Assembly: GCA_963812945.1 (NCBI GenBank)
Contig: CAWEXD010000003.1
Span: forward strand, 248,001-312,000
DNA from: DASRDR01 sp963812945 [NCBI: uncultured Candidatus Rokubacteria bacterium]
GTDB taxonomy: Bacteria; Methylomirabilota; Methylomirabilia; Rokubacteriales
DNA: 64,000 bases
Direction of reading: 5' to 3'
Positions 1 to 8,143 of the stretch are shown here, piece by piece. The notes under the pieces are model-generated. The model was not told where the DNA came from. It searched no databases and saw only the letters and a list, made by a program, of their open reading frames with translations. The position numbers and the translations under genes were made by a program. Every line of letters starts with the position of its first letter. Positions within the stretch are counted from its first letter, which is position 1.

Positions 1-672
1 GTCTCCGCGGGCTATGGCGAGACGGTCGTGCTGGAGGACGTGAGCCTCGCCCTCGCGCGCGGTGAGAGCCTCGGCGTGATCGGGCGCAACGGAGTCGGCA
101 AGACCACGCTCCTCGCCACCGTGATGGGCCACACGACGCTTCACGCGGGCGAGATCGAGATGCACGGCACCAGCCTGACCGGAGTGCCGATCCATCGGCG
201 GGCGCGCCGCGGCCTCGGCTTCGTCCCGCAGGAGCGCGAGATCTTCCCGTCCCTCACGGTGGCCCAGAACCTGGCCGTCGCGGCACGCCCCGGGCCCTGG
301 ACGGAGGCGCGCGTGTTCGAGCTGTTCCCGGGCCTGGCCGCCCGGCACTCGAACATGGGCCATCAGCTCTCGGGCGGCGAGCAGCAGATGCTGTCGATCG
401 CGCGCGCGCTCCTCACCAACCCGTCGGTGCTGCTGATGGACGAGCCCACCGAGGGCCTGGCCCCGGTGATCCTCGAGACCCTCACCGCCGTGCTCACCCG
501 CCTGCGCGCGGACGGCGGCCTGTCCATCATGCTCGTCGAGCAGAACAGCCGCGTCGCGCTCGCCTTCTCCGAGCGCATCGCGGTGCTCGACAAGGGCCGC
601 GTCGTCTACGACGGGCCGTCGACGGCGCTCCGCGCCGATCCCGAGCGGCTCGCCCGGCTCATCGGGGTGTAA
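1..672 (+). CDS. livF: LivF-type branched-chain amino acid ABC transporter ATPase (5' partial)
   Basis: The reading frame is open from the first base of the window, so the true start lies upstream; 223 residues are visible against the usual 230-240. It shows a Walker A (GRNGVGKTT), the signature LSGGEQQML, Walker B with the D-loop region (LLMDEPTEGLAP) and the switch region LVEQN. The GEQQM signature and EPTEGLAP motif are typical of LivF, the second ATPase of high-affinity branched-chain amino acid or amide uptake systems at the cytoplasmic face of the membrane. The permeases and binding protein would lie upstream, outside the window. What follows is a broken ABC gene, so livF is probably the last intact gene of its operon. 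Confidence 0.93.
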   Translation, partial: VSAGYGETVVLEDVSLALARGESLGVIGRNGVGKTTLLATVMGHTTLHAGEIEMHGTSLTGVPIHRRARRGLGFVPQEREIFPSLTVAQNLAVAARPGPWTEARVFELFPGLAARHSNMGHQLSGGEQQMLSIARALLTNPSVLLMDEPTEGLAPVILETLTAVLTRLRADGGLSIMLVEQNSRVALAFSERIAVLDKGRVVYDGPSTALRADPERLARLIGV

Positions 673-681
673 GCCGGTCGC

Positions 682-1194
682 TTGGCAACCTCACCGCACC
701 GAGCCCAGCACCGCGGGCTGCGCGCCGCCGAGTACCGCGAGCGCGCGGGGGTGCTGCTCGCGCAGGTCGGGCTCGCCGAGTTCGCCAACCGCTACCCGCA
801 CGAGCTGTCGGGCGGCATGCGCCAGCGCACCGCGATCGCGCGCGCGCTGCTGCACGACCCGCCGCTCCTGATGATGGACGAGCCCTTTGGCGCGCTCGAC
901 GCGCTGACCCGCGAGCAGATGCGTCCCGACCTCGAGCGAATCTGGATGGACGCGCGCAAGACCGTGCTGTTCATCACTCACTCGATCGACGAGGCGGTGC
1001 TGCTCGCCGACCGCGTGGCGGTGATGAGCCCGCGCCCGGGACGGATCGAGCGCATCCTCGAGGTCGGCATCCCGCGCCCGCGCGGGCTCGCCGGGCGCAA
1101 GCATCCGCGCTTCCTCGAGGCGGTCGACGAGGTGACCCAGATCTTCCTCGCCCGCGGCGTGCTCCACCGCGCCGACGGCCCGGCATCGTCGTGA
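682..1194 (+). pseudogene. Truncated SsuB/TauB-type ABC ATPase lacking Walker A
   Basis: The frame encodes the C-terminal 60 percent of a nitrate/sulfonate/taurine-type ATPase. Signature LSGGMRQR, Walker B (LLMMDEPFGALDA) and the H-switch (FITHSIDEA) are present, followed by the usual RPGRIE tail. The first ~110 residues, including Walker A and the Q-loop, are absent: the frame starts at a TTG 9 bases after livF and enters the family around the helical domain (VGLAEFANRYPHELSGG). Without Walker A it cannot bind ATP as a monomer, so a deletion that fused the gene remnant to the end of livF is the simplest reading. A missing partner permease supports decay. A start upstream in another frame was looked for and not found. 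Confidence 0.8.
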
Positions 1195-1248
1195 ACGTCG
1201 GGCCCAAGGCGCCGACGGGCTGGGAGAGGCGCGCGCGCCCGAGCCCAC

Positions 1249-1353
1249 GTGAACTTCGTCAAGGCTCAGAAGTTCCCGGATCTCGATTGGCCCTGGACCC
1301 TGGAAGACGCCGGCCGGACCCTGCGGACCCTGAGCGGCTTCGGGAAGAAGTGA
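1249..1353 (+). pseudogene. Orphan C-terminal coding tail, unidentified
   Basis: From a GTG at 1249 to TGA at 1351-1353 a 34-codon frame reads as protein-like sequence (for example KFPDLDWPWTLEDAGRTLR), ending GFGKK. It has no Shine-Dalgarno sequence and is in the same frame as the broken ATPase upstream, beyond that ORF's stop codon. It ends just before a strong terminator, as the last codons of an operon would. I read it as the surviving 3' end of a deleted gene, but I do not recognise the family and it may be coincidence. Confidence 0.35.
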
Positions 1354-1405
1354 CCGTCGAACCGGGAGCTGGCCACCGCATTCGGGCCAGCTGATCCGGC
1401 AGGGT

Positions 1406-1444
1406 GGCGGCGCCGGGGGGATCCGATCCCCCCGGTCGCCTTTT
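1406..1444 (+). terminator. Rho-independent terminator
   Basis: A perfect 10-bp stem (1413-1422 with 1426-1435, loop CCG) is extended by a GGCG/CGCC outer pairing (1406-1409 with 1437-1440) and followed directly by TTTT (1441-1444). The T-run lies on the plus strand, so it ends rightward transcription from the livF region before the minus-strand gene at 1471. Confidence 0.85.
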
Positions 1445-1470
1445 CAGGCCCCCTGGAGGGGCGGCTTCGA

Positions 1471-2163
1471 TCACCTGCGCGTGGAGTCGACGGGGATTCC
1501 GGTTCCGGAGCCGCCGCCCGTCCCGGAGCCTCGCCTGGGCCGGCGGACGGCCCTCACCTTCCCGCTCGGGCCTCCTCCGCAGAAGAACCGATCGCCGCCG
1601 TCGGACTCGAGCCCCGACACGCCCACTCCGGGCGGCATCACGAGCCGCTCCAGGACCTCTCCCGTTCGAGGATCGACTCGCCTCAACTCGCTCTCGTCGC
1701 CTTCCCAGGTGCCGTGCCAGAGCTCTCCGTCGATCCAGGTGACCCCGGTGACGAAGCGGTTGGACTCGATCGTGCGAAGAATCGCCCCTGTTTCGGGATC
1801 GACTTGATGGATCTTCCGGTCCCGATACTGCCCCACCCACAGCGTCCCCTCGGCCCACGTGAGCCCCGAGTCGCCGCCGCCGCCGGGCGCCGGAATCGTG
1901 GCGAGCACTCGGCCGGTCTTCGGATCGATCTTCTGGATGCGATCCTCGGCGAGCTGAAACAGGTGCCGCCCGTCGTACGCCGTGCCGGCGTCCGCCGCGA
2001 CATCGATCGAGCGGAGCGCCTTCCCGCTCCCGGGATCGAAGGCGTTCAGCTTCGCGCCCGAAGCAAACCAGACGTTCTGGCCGTCATACGTGACTCCATG
2101 CACGTGGTCGACACCCGGAAAGGGCCCATACTCCCGGACGATCTCGGCGCTTGATCGGCTCAT
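1471..2163 (-). CDS. Vgb/YncE-like beta-propeller protein
   Basis: A 230-residue protein built of repeated strands around motifs such as GVTYDGQNVWFA, FDPGSGKALRSI, KIDPKTGRVLATIP, QVDPETGAILRTIE and RVDPRTGEVLERL. This ~45-residue periodicity is that of six-bladed propellers related to streptogramin lyase (Vgb), YncE and glutaminyl-peptide cyclotransferase-like proteins. No signal peptide is visible, so it is probably cytoplasmic. The last ~20 residues are a Gly/Arg-rich low-complexity tail. It starts 9 bases after the stop of the regulator upstream (2173-3393) and is most likely co-transcribed with it. The substrate is unknown; propellers of this kind bind small ligands or act as sensors, so a regulator-linked binding role is inference. 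Confidence 0.8.
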   Translation of the reverse strand: MSRSSAEIVREYGPFPGVDHVHGVTYDGQNVWFASGAKLNAFDPGSGKALRSIDVAADAGTAYDGRHLFQLAEDRIQKIDPKTGRVLATIPAPGGGGDSGLTWAEGTLWVGQYRDRKIHQVDPETGAILRTIESNRFVTGVTWIDGELWHGTWEGDESELRRVDPRTGEVLERLVMPPGVGVSGLESDGGDRFFCGGGPSGKVRAVRRPRRGSGTGGGSGTGIPVDSTRR

Positions 2164-2172
2164 GCTTCCATC

Positions 2173-3393
2173 CTAGCCAATCGGCAAAGGAGCAGGGAGT
2201 AACAAGGTCGTCGTGAATCCCGGCACGGGCGGCGTCATCCACCGGCGCGCTCGCCCGCGACCGAACGACTGCACCTTGCCGGCTGCCGCCAGCGAGTCGA
2301 GCGCCCGCTGCACGGTGCGCTGACTCGCTCCGAGCGCCAGCGCAAGCGCCGAGCTCGACCACGATTCACCGTCGGCGAGGAAGGCGACCACGGTCGCATG
2401 CTCCCCTTCGACAGGCCGCGCCAGCACGACGACCTCGCGGGGGCGGCGCGGCGCCAGCGCGAACCCTCGCCTCGTCGCGCTCACGCCGGCCAGCGTCCGC
2501 AGCACCGCGCGAAGCCGCCCCACTTCGACTCGCAACCGCACCCGATACGATTCATCGGCGACCTTCGATCCGAATGCGCGCGCGATGAGCGTGTCCCGCG
2601 CCACGTCTCCCGGCCACGCTTCGCCCAGCGCGCGGGCGAGCGCGAACAGCACCGGACGCCTTGCGAGGGAGACCGCTTGGCCTTCGGCATGCACAACGAG
2701 ACGGCACGCGTCCACGACGAACGCGCTCGACGCCAGCAATGCTTCGACCTCCTCCAGCAAGAGGAGCCGCTCCTCGCCACTCGCGATCAGGCGCGCAGCG
2801 GGCGTGTTCAGGACGAGGAGCGCGCTTTCGACCTCGGCCGTCAGCGCAGGGATCCCTGCCTGGCGCGCGGCGCGCTCGGCCCGAGCGAGCGCAGCGCGCG
2901 CCGCCTTCGTCCGGAGGCGCCGAATCGCGATCCCCGCGACCACCAGCTCGTGGACGGCTCTCGACGCGGGCGGGAAGGGCTCGGGGTGGAGCCCGGCGAG
3001 CGTACCCTCCGCCTCGTCGATGCGCCCGATCAGGAGGAGGCGCCGGGCCTCGAGATACCGCGCGTGCGCGGCGTTGACCCGGTCGCCATGCTCTTCGAGC
3101 GTCGCCCGCGCCGCGTCGAGCGCCTTCGCCGCCCAGCCCAGGTCGCGCGAGACGAGCGCGACCTCCGCCTCGGCGACGACGCACCTCGCGCGGGCCACGG
3201 CCTCTTTCGGACCGAAGGCACGCGCGGCCCGTCGCAGGAGGGCCTTCGCTCGAACGAGATCGCCGAGCTGCGCCATCGCGATGCCTCGAAGCGCCAGCGC
3301 CGGCGCGTCGTCGCGCAGGGCGACCCGCTTCAAGGCGCCGAGGGGATCGCCCGCCGCGAGGGCACGCGCCGCGGCAGTGATCAGCGAGTCCAT
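2173..3393 (-). CDS. HTH-type regulator with TPR-like helical repeats
   Basis: This 406-residue protein has an Ala/Leu/Arg-rich alpha-helical N-terminal two thirds whose helix pairs (GDLVRAKALLRRAARAFG, DLGWAAKALDAARATLEEHG) resemble TPR repeats. Near residues 335-385 is a helix-turn-helix (SSSALALALGASQRTVQRAL) followed by a basic wing (GKVQSFGRGRARRW). The domain order suggests a transcriptional regulator in which the repeats bind a partner or ligand and the C-terminus binds DNA. It is the first gene of a two-gene operon with the beta-propeller protein and is divergent from the DUF899 gene, so control of one or both is plausible. The target and effector cannot be read from sequence. Confidence 0.75.
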   Translation of the reverse strand: MDSLITAAARALAAGDPLGALKRVALRDDAPALALRGIAMAQLGDLVRAKALLRRAARAFGPKEAVARARCVVAEAEVALVSRDLGWAAKALDAARATLEEHGDRVNAAHARYLEARRLLLIGRIDEAEGTLAGLHPEPFPPASRAVHELVVAGIAIRRLRTKAARAALARAERAARQAGIPALTAEVESALLVLNTPAARLIASGEERLLLLEEVEALLASSAFVVDACRLVVHAEGQAVSLARRPVLFALARALGEAWPGDVARDTLIARAFGSKVADESYRVRLRVEVGRLRAVLRTLAGVSATRRGFALAPRRPREVVVLARPVEGEHATVVAFLADGESWSSSALALALGASQRTVQRALDSLAAAGKVQSFGRGRARRWMTPPVPGFTTTLLLPAPLPIG

Positions 3394-3580
3394 CGGAATC
3401 CCGTCACACTTGTCACTCCCACCGCTCGGATACCCGAGCTAAATCTATCTCATGACGCACGACCGCCCAAGCCGCAGAGAGCGCGCGTCGGCAGCGCAGA
3501 AGGAGGCCGCGATGTCTACCGAACTGGTGACTGGCCGGAAGCGAACGATGAAGGACACCCCAAGGAAGGAGAGAACAGCG

Positions 3581-4342
3581 ATGACGAAGCACATCACCGG
3601 AACACGGAACGAGTGGCTCGCAGCGCGGCTCGAGCTGCTCGAGGCGGAGAAGGAGCTCACGCGGCGCAGCGACGAGCTGGCGCGGCGGCGGCAGGATCTG
3701 CCGTGGGTCCGGATCGACAAGGAGTATCGGTTCGAGACCGACGAGGGGAGCGTCTCCCTGAAAGACCTCTTCCGAGGCCGCTCGCAACTCCTCGTCTACC
3801 ACTTCATGTTCGGCCCCGACTACACGGCGGGGTGCCCGTCCTGCTCGGCGATCGCGGACGGGTTCGACGGCGTCGCCGTCCACCTGGCCAACCACGACGT
3901 CGCGCTGTCGGCGGTCTCGCGGGCGCCGCTCGCGAAGCTGCAGGCGTACAAGCGGCGGATGGGGTGGACGTTTCCCTGGGCGTCGTCGGCCGGCAGCGAC
4001 TTCAACGCCGACTTCAGCGTCGGGTTCACGGAGGAGCAGCAGCGCAAGGGAAGCGTCGACTACAACTACCGGCGCGAGGCGCGGTGGCAGCTGCGCGGCA
4101 GCGGGGGGCCGGTGGCCGAGGTCGCGGCCATGACGGGAACCGACGCGGCCACGTACACGCGCGAGCGGCCCGGTGTGAGCGCGTTCGCGCTCGAGGACGA
4201 CGTCGTCTACCACACCTATTCCACCTATGCGCGCGGACTGGACGGCCTCTGGGGCATGTACCAGTGGCTCGACCGCGCACCCCGGGGGCGTAACGAGACG
4301 GGCGTCTGGTGGCGCCGCCACGACGAGTACGAGAAGGACTGA
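3581..4342 (+). CDS. DUF899 thioredoxin-fold family protein
   Basis: A 253-residue protein of the DUF899 (COG4312) family. Motifs include LVYHFMFGPDYTAGCPSCSAIADGF, carrying the CPSC pair at the position of the thioredoxin active site, and the family-typical YNYRR and HTYSTYARGLDGLWGMYQWLD (shown here in parts). The ATG at 3581 is chosen over the longer frame from 3452 because AAGGAAGGAGAG precedes it at normal spacing and family homology begins there. Thioredoxin-like redox activity is expected from the fold but unproven. It lies 97 bases upstream of a DUF2182 membrane protein, so the two may share a transcript. Confidence 0.9.
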   Translation: MTKHITGTRNEWLAARLELLEAEKELTRRSDELARRRQDLPWVRIDKEYRFETDEGSVSLKDLFRGRSQLLVYHFMFGPDYTAGCPSCSAIADGFDGVAVHLANHDVALSAVSRAPLAKLQAYKRRMGWTFPWASSAGSDFNADFSVGFTEEQQRKGSVDYNYRREARWQLRGSGGPVAEVAAMTGTDAATYTRERPGVSAFALEDDVVYHTYSTYARGLDGLWGMYQWLDRAPRGRNETGVWWRRHDEYEKD

Positions 4343-4439
4343 GCGACGTCGGGCACTCGAGAACTGCGTGAACCACGGCGCCGTGCGCTCCGCCGGCGCC
4401 GTGGTGTCGCGGCGCAAATGCGAGACGGGAGATCTCACG

Positions 4440-5231
4440 ATGGCTTCCGAACAACCTTCACAGCAAGCGTTTCTTGGCGTCTCGGCGCTGCTCTTCGCGG
4501 CCAGCGCGGCGGGCACGATCGTCTGGTGCGGGTCCATGTCGGCGATGGGCGAGATGCCGATGCCCGGCGGCTGGACGATGTCGATGGCGTGGATGCGGAT
4601 GCCCGGGCAGACGTGGCCCGGCGCTGCGGCGTCGTTCCTCGGCATGTGGGTCGCGATGATGCTGGCGATGATGCTCCCGTCCCTGGTCCCGATGCTGTGG
4701 CGCTACCGCCAGGCCGTCGGCAGGACAGGCGAGGCGCGCCTGGGTCGGCTGACCGGGCTCGTGGGCGCGGGCTACTTCTTCGTCTGGACCGCGTTCGGCA
4801 TGGCCGCCTTTTCGCTGGGCGTCATCCTGGCGGCCATCGAGATGCAGCAGCCGGCGCTGGCGCGCGTCGTACCGGTCGCGGTCGGTGTGGTCGTGCTGGT
4901 CGCCGGCGCCTTCCAGCTCACCGCGTGGAAGGCGCGTCACCTTGCCTGCTGTCGGGAAGCGCCCGGGCGCAGCCGTACGCTGCCGGCCGACGCCGGCGCG
5001 GCCTGGCGACACGGCCTGCGCCTCGGCCTCCACTGTAGCTACTGCTGTGCCAATCTCATGGCGATCCTCCTGGTCATCGGGGTCATGGACCTCCGGGCGA
5101 TGGCTGCCGTGACGGCCGCCATCACCGTCGAACGTCTCGCACCGGCCGGCGAGCGCGTCGCGCGCGCCATCGGGGCCGTTACCGTCGGGGCAGGAGCGCT
5201 TCTGATCGCGCGAGCCGCCGGGCTCGGATGA
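4440..5231 (+). CDS. DUF2182 integral membrane protein, possible metal-binding
   Basis: 263 residues with about six hydrophobic segments: an N-terminal one, then segments around ASFLGMWVAMMLAMMLPSL, GYFFVWTAFGMAAFSLGVIL, VVPVAVGVVVLVAGAFQLT, CANLMAILLVIGVMDLRAM and a final one. It matches DUF2182 with the characteristic MMLAMMLPS helix, the FQLTAWKARHLACCR motif and the HCSYCC cluster, which together look like a membrane metal site. The family is often encoded beside DUF1326 proteins; here the neighbour is DUF899 instead. The ATG at 4440 follows GGGAGA and is favoured over upstream in-frame starts. Copper or other metal handling is an inference from the Met/Cys-rich segments. Confidence 0.88.
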   Translation: MASEQPSQQAFLGVSALLFAASAAGTIVWCGSMSAMGEMPMPGGWTMSMAWMRMPGQTWPGAAASFLGMWVAMMLAMMLPSLVPMLWRYRQAVGRTGEARLGRLTGLVGAGYFFVWTAFGMAAFSLGVILAAIEMQQPALARVVPVAVGVVVLVAGAFQLTAWKARHLACCREAPGRSRTLPADAGAAWRHGLRLGLHCSYCCANLMAILLVIGVMDLRAMAAVTAAITVERLAPAGERVARAIGAVTVGAGALLIARAAGLG

Positions 5232-5443
5232 CGCATCCGCATCGTGCACGGAACGTCGCCCATCGTGCGCGCCTGGGACCTTGGCGAGGCCCACCCGCAC
5301 GGGTCGCGCCCGACCGGGAACGGGCGGGCTGGTCGGGCGCCCGCTGACGCGCTCCAGCTCTGGTAGACTCGCCGGGCGATGAGGGGGCCGGCTGGCTGCC
5401 TCTGTCGACCTCACGACGCCGAACGCCCCGGCACGACACGCGC

Positions 5444-6652
5444 GTGGGGGCGGTGTCGGTGCGCCGCCCCGTGAACAGGAACATCAAGCTCCTCTACGGC
5501 TTCTCGTTCTTCGATCCGTTCATGATCGTCATCCCCCTGTGGGTCCCCTATCTCGCGACCCAGGGGATCAGCATGCGGCAGTTCATGGAGCTGCAAGCCG
5601 CGTTCGCAATCGTAATCCTCTGCGGCGAAGTGCCTTCCGGGCTGCTCTCGGACCTGTGGGGGAGAAAGAAGACGCTGCTGCTGGGCTCGACGCTCAAGGC
5701 GGTCAGCTTTTTCCTCCTGCCGCTGTGGACCAGTTACGAGGGGTTCCTCTTCTACCACCTCACGATGGGGATCGCCCTCAGCATGATCTCGGGAGGCGAT
5801 GTGGCGCTCCTCTATGACTCGCATCTCGCGGCGGGCGGCGAGAAGTCCCGGGGAACGGCCATCCTCGGAAACGCGAAGCTCGCGAGCCAGACAGGGGCGG
5901 CGGTAAGCGCACTGCTGGGCGGCGCGGTTGTCACCCTCTCCTATGGGCATCTGCTGTGGGCCAACGCGATGCTGAGCTGGATCCCGGTGCTTCTGGTGCT
6001 GGGCGTCACCGAGCCGCCCGCGGCCCTGGACAGGGGGAAGAAGCGGTCCGAAGCGCTCAAGGAGGTACTCTCCACCACCCTGGTACGGGACGCCGCGACG
6101 CGGCTCATGTTCTTCAATCTGGTCGTGTCTGGGACCGGCGGGTTGGTGATGTTCTGGGTGAACCAGAAGTACTGGCAGGACAGCGGGGTACCCCTGGCCT
6201 ATTTCGGAGTCCTGTTGGCTGGCTACTCCCTCATCTTCGGCCTTGCCGGGAGATCCGCCGCTCTCGTGCGCACGAGATACGGCCGGCGACCCTTGTTCGC
6301 CGCAATCGGCGTCTTGCCCATCATCGCGTCTTTCGGGATGGCGTCTTTCCTCGGTTGGAGCGGGATATTGCTCGGGACCCTGGGCCAGGTAGGCCGCGGC
6401 CTGGGCGGCCTGCTGTTCCTAGATGCGCTCAACGAGAGGATTCCCTCCTCGTTCCGCGCGACCGTGATCTCCATGGCGAACCTGGGGACCCGCGCTTCCT
6501 TCGCTCTCCTCGGCCCCCTCGTGGGCTATGGGATCGACGCCTGGGGACTACCGTCCGTATTGTCCGCGCTCGGACTCCTGTTCTCGATCGCCTTCGTATT
6601 CTTGCTCCTGCCGCTGGTTCTGCGGGAAATACCCCCGAGCCCGGCCGCGTAG
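5444..6652 (+). CDS. Major facilitator superfamily permease
   Basis: A ~402-residue MFS transporter with 12 predicted helices. The loop 2-3 signature is recognisable as GLLSDLWGRKKTLLLG, and its weaker C-terminal counterpart occurs as GLAGRSAALVRTRYGRRPL. It belongs to the broad drug/metabolite efflux type; no residue pattern fixes the substrate. Several in-frame GTG codons (5444, 5453, 5459, 5471) precede the first helix, and the first hydrophobic segment begins near LLYGFSFFDPFM, so the start is uncertain by up to nine codons. It stands alone on the plus strand with a TAGACT hexamer at 5365-5370 as a possible -10, although no good -35 is at the right distance. Confidence 0.85.
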   Translation: MGAVSVRRPVNRNIKLLYGFSFFDPFMIVIPLWVPYLATQGISMRQFMELQAAFAIVILCGEVPSGLLSDLWGRKKTLLLGSTLKAVSFFLLPLWTSYEGFLFYHLTMGIALSMISGGDVALLYDSHLAAGGEKSRGTAILGNAKLASQTGAAVSALLGGAVVTLSYGHLLWANAMLSWIPVLLVLGVTEPPAALDRGKKRSEALKEVLSTTLVRDAATRLMFFNLVVSGTGGLVMFWVNQKYWQDSGVPLAYFGVLLAGYSLIFGLAGRSAALVRTRYGRRPLFAAIGVLPIIASFGMASFLGWSGILLGTLGQVGRGLGGLLFLDALNERIPSSFRATVISMANLGTRASFALLGPLVGYGIDAWGLPSVLSALGLLFSIAFVFLLLPLVLREIPPSPAA

Positions 6653-6758
6653 AGGCCCGCGCCAACGCCGGCCGGTTGGCGGTCTTTGCCGGCTGCTCGA
6701 CGGGCAGCGGGGCGAAGCCCAAGGTTTCGCCGAGCCCGGCGCGCGTCGGGGCCCGCGC

Positions 6759-7079
6759 CTACTGGATGACCGAGCGTGGCGTCGCGACAATGCGCGTCAC
6801 CTTGGCCTGCTCGCGGTCGATGAAGGTCGGAATCCTCGGCGCGATCTCGTTCTTCCAGTAGCTGCTCTGGTAGACGGCGTCATATAGCCGCTTGCGCTCT
6901 GGCTCGCTCTCGAAGCGGCGGATCCACACGTAGACGCTGGCATCCTCCTCGCCCACGAAGCCGCCGAGGATGACCATGCCCATCTTGACCTGGAAGGGAA
7001 TGATCTCCTCCTCCATGCACTTGACCCATGCCGCCTGCTGTCCGGGACGGACGTGATATTGCCGAAGCTCGAAGAACAT
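6759..7079 (-). CDS. NIPSNAP family protein
   Basis: A 106-residue single-domain NIPSNAP/ferredoxin-like-barrel protein: it opens with FFELRQYHVRPGQ and contains the family motifs VWIRRFES and RKRLYDAVYQS, then a C-terminal stretch with IVATPRS. The start at 7079 is set by an almost perfect Shine-Dalgarno (AGGAGGT) a few bases upstream on the minus strand; the longer frame to 7154 lacks one. NIPSNAP proteins are small dimeric proteins of unclear biochemical role, often encoded next to catabolic enzymes. Here the gene is monocistronic and convergent with the MFS gene. Confidence 0.88.
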   Translation of the reverse strand: MFFELRQYHVRPGQQAAWVKCMEEEIIPFQVKMGMVILGGFVGEEDASVYVWIRRFESEPERKRLYDAVYQSSYWKNEIAPRIPTFIDREQAKVTRIVATPRSVIQ

Positions 7080-7484
7080 GCGACCTCCTGGTGTGAGGGG
7101 ACGACAGCAGCTGAACTCGCGCGAGAGCATAGAGGCCTTCCGGGCGACGTTCAAGAACCGTCGACTGGGCTTCGACGCCCGTTCTCAAAAGGCGGCTCTG
7201 TCCACCGAGCCGAGGGGCCGTCCAGGCCCGCCCTCCGCATCGTCCCCGAGCCCGGCCCGCCCCCATCGTGCCGCGCCTTGAGATGCGCTATGGTGGGCAC
7301 CGGCGGGCCGGGGAAGCGCCCCACGGCGAGGGCCCGAGGGCGTGACCCAAAGCGCGTTTGCGGCGTCCAGTGCGGTCCGGACATCGAATTCCAGACCTGG
7401 CAGACGACGCCCATGGACGTCGATACGGCACGATCGGGCCGGGCGTTTCCTGCGGCGCGAGCCGAACACGTCAAGGACTCGTCA
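7080..7484. other. Intergenic region, no gene recognised
   Basis: About 400 bases between the divergent NIPSNAP and VOC genes. I translated it on both strands and see no family-like sequence. The only structured item is the short leader ORF at its right end. Confidence 0.6.
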
Positions 7485-7502
7485 ATGAAGAAGCAGTCGT
7501 GA
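7485..7502 (+). CDS. Five-codon leader peptide overlapping the VOC start
   Basis: An ATG at 7485, preceded at 7 bases by AAGGA (7473-7477), opens a five-residue frame (MKKQS) whose TGA (7500-7502) overlaps the GTG start of the VOC gene in the arrangement GTGA. The main gene has only a weak ribosome site of its own, so translational coupling through this mini-ORF is plausible. No sequence-specific attenuator structure was seen. Confidence 0.3.
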   Translation: MKKQS

Positions 7503-7912
7503 CCGAACGGAATCGGCATTCTGGTTCGGCTTTTCGAGCCATTCGGGCGATCGACTATACGGTCATCTTCGTGCGTGACATGGCAGCGATGCGTCACTTC
7601 TACGAAGGCATCCTCGGTTTTCCACTGTTGCGGGAGCTTTCACCCGGCTGGATCGAGTATGGGGTGGGCGCCAACACCTTGGCCTTGGCCAGGCCAAGCC
7701 GAACTGCAGCAGACGTTCCAACGCCCAGCGGCAGCGCCTCGCTTCAGCTGGCATTCAAGGTGTCCGCTCCCGAAGTCGATCAGTGCGCCGACGAGCTCGT
7801 GCGGCAGGGCGTCGATCTCCTCTCACCGCCCACTGACCAGGTCTTCGGACATCGCACGCTGTTCTTCCGCGATCCGGACGGAAATCTACTGGAGGTGTTT
7901 GCGGACATCTAG
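7499..7912 (+). CDS. VOC superfamily (glyoxalase/bleomycin resistance-like) protein
   Basis: A 137-residue vicinal oxygen chelate protein with two beta-alpha-beta-beta-beta modules: IDYTVIFVRDMAAMRHFYEGILGF at the N-terminus and FFRDPDGNLLEVFADI at the C-terminus, where the Glu of LLEVF is the usual metal ligand. A second ligand would come from the FGHRTLFF strand. Length is that of a one-domain glyoxalase I-like enzyme. The GTG at 7499 is the only start close to the first conserved strand. Substrate is unknown; members act as lyases, isomerases, extradiol dioxygenases or antibiotic-binding proteins. Confidence 0.88.
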   Translation: MTERNRHSGSAFRAIRAIDYTVIFVRDMAAMRHFYEGILGFPLLRELSPGWIEYGVGANTLALARPSRTAADVPTPSGSASLQLAFKVSAPEVDQCADELVRQGVDLLSPPTDQVFGHRTLFFRDPDGNLLEVFADI

Positions 7913-8143
7913 TCGAGAGGTCGACGGCCGGCGGGCGGGACACGTCCTCGCCTCCGTCTGGAGGATGCCGTCAGTGGGCGCCGCCAATGGGTTCTCTTGG
8001 CGTGCTTGCTCGACCTGACTGAGGTCCGGTCCTCCAGTGCGCGGTGCCAACCGAAGCCGAGACCGGCCGTTGCTGGTCGGGCCGGAGTGACGACTGCGGA
8101 ACGTGCGGAAGCGAAGACTGCTTGGAACGGGAAGGAGCGTGGC

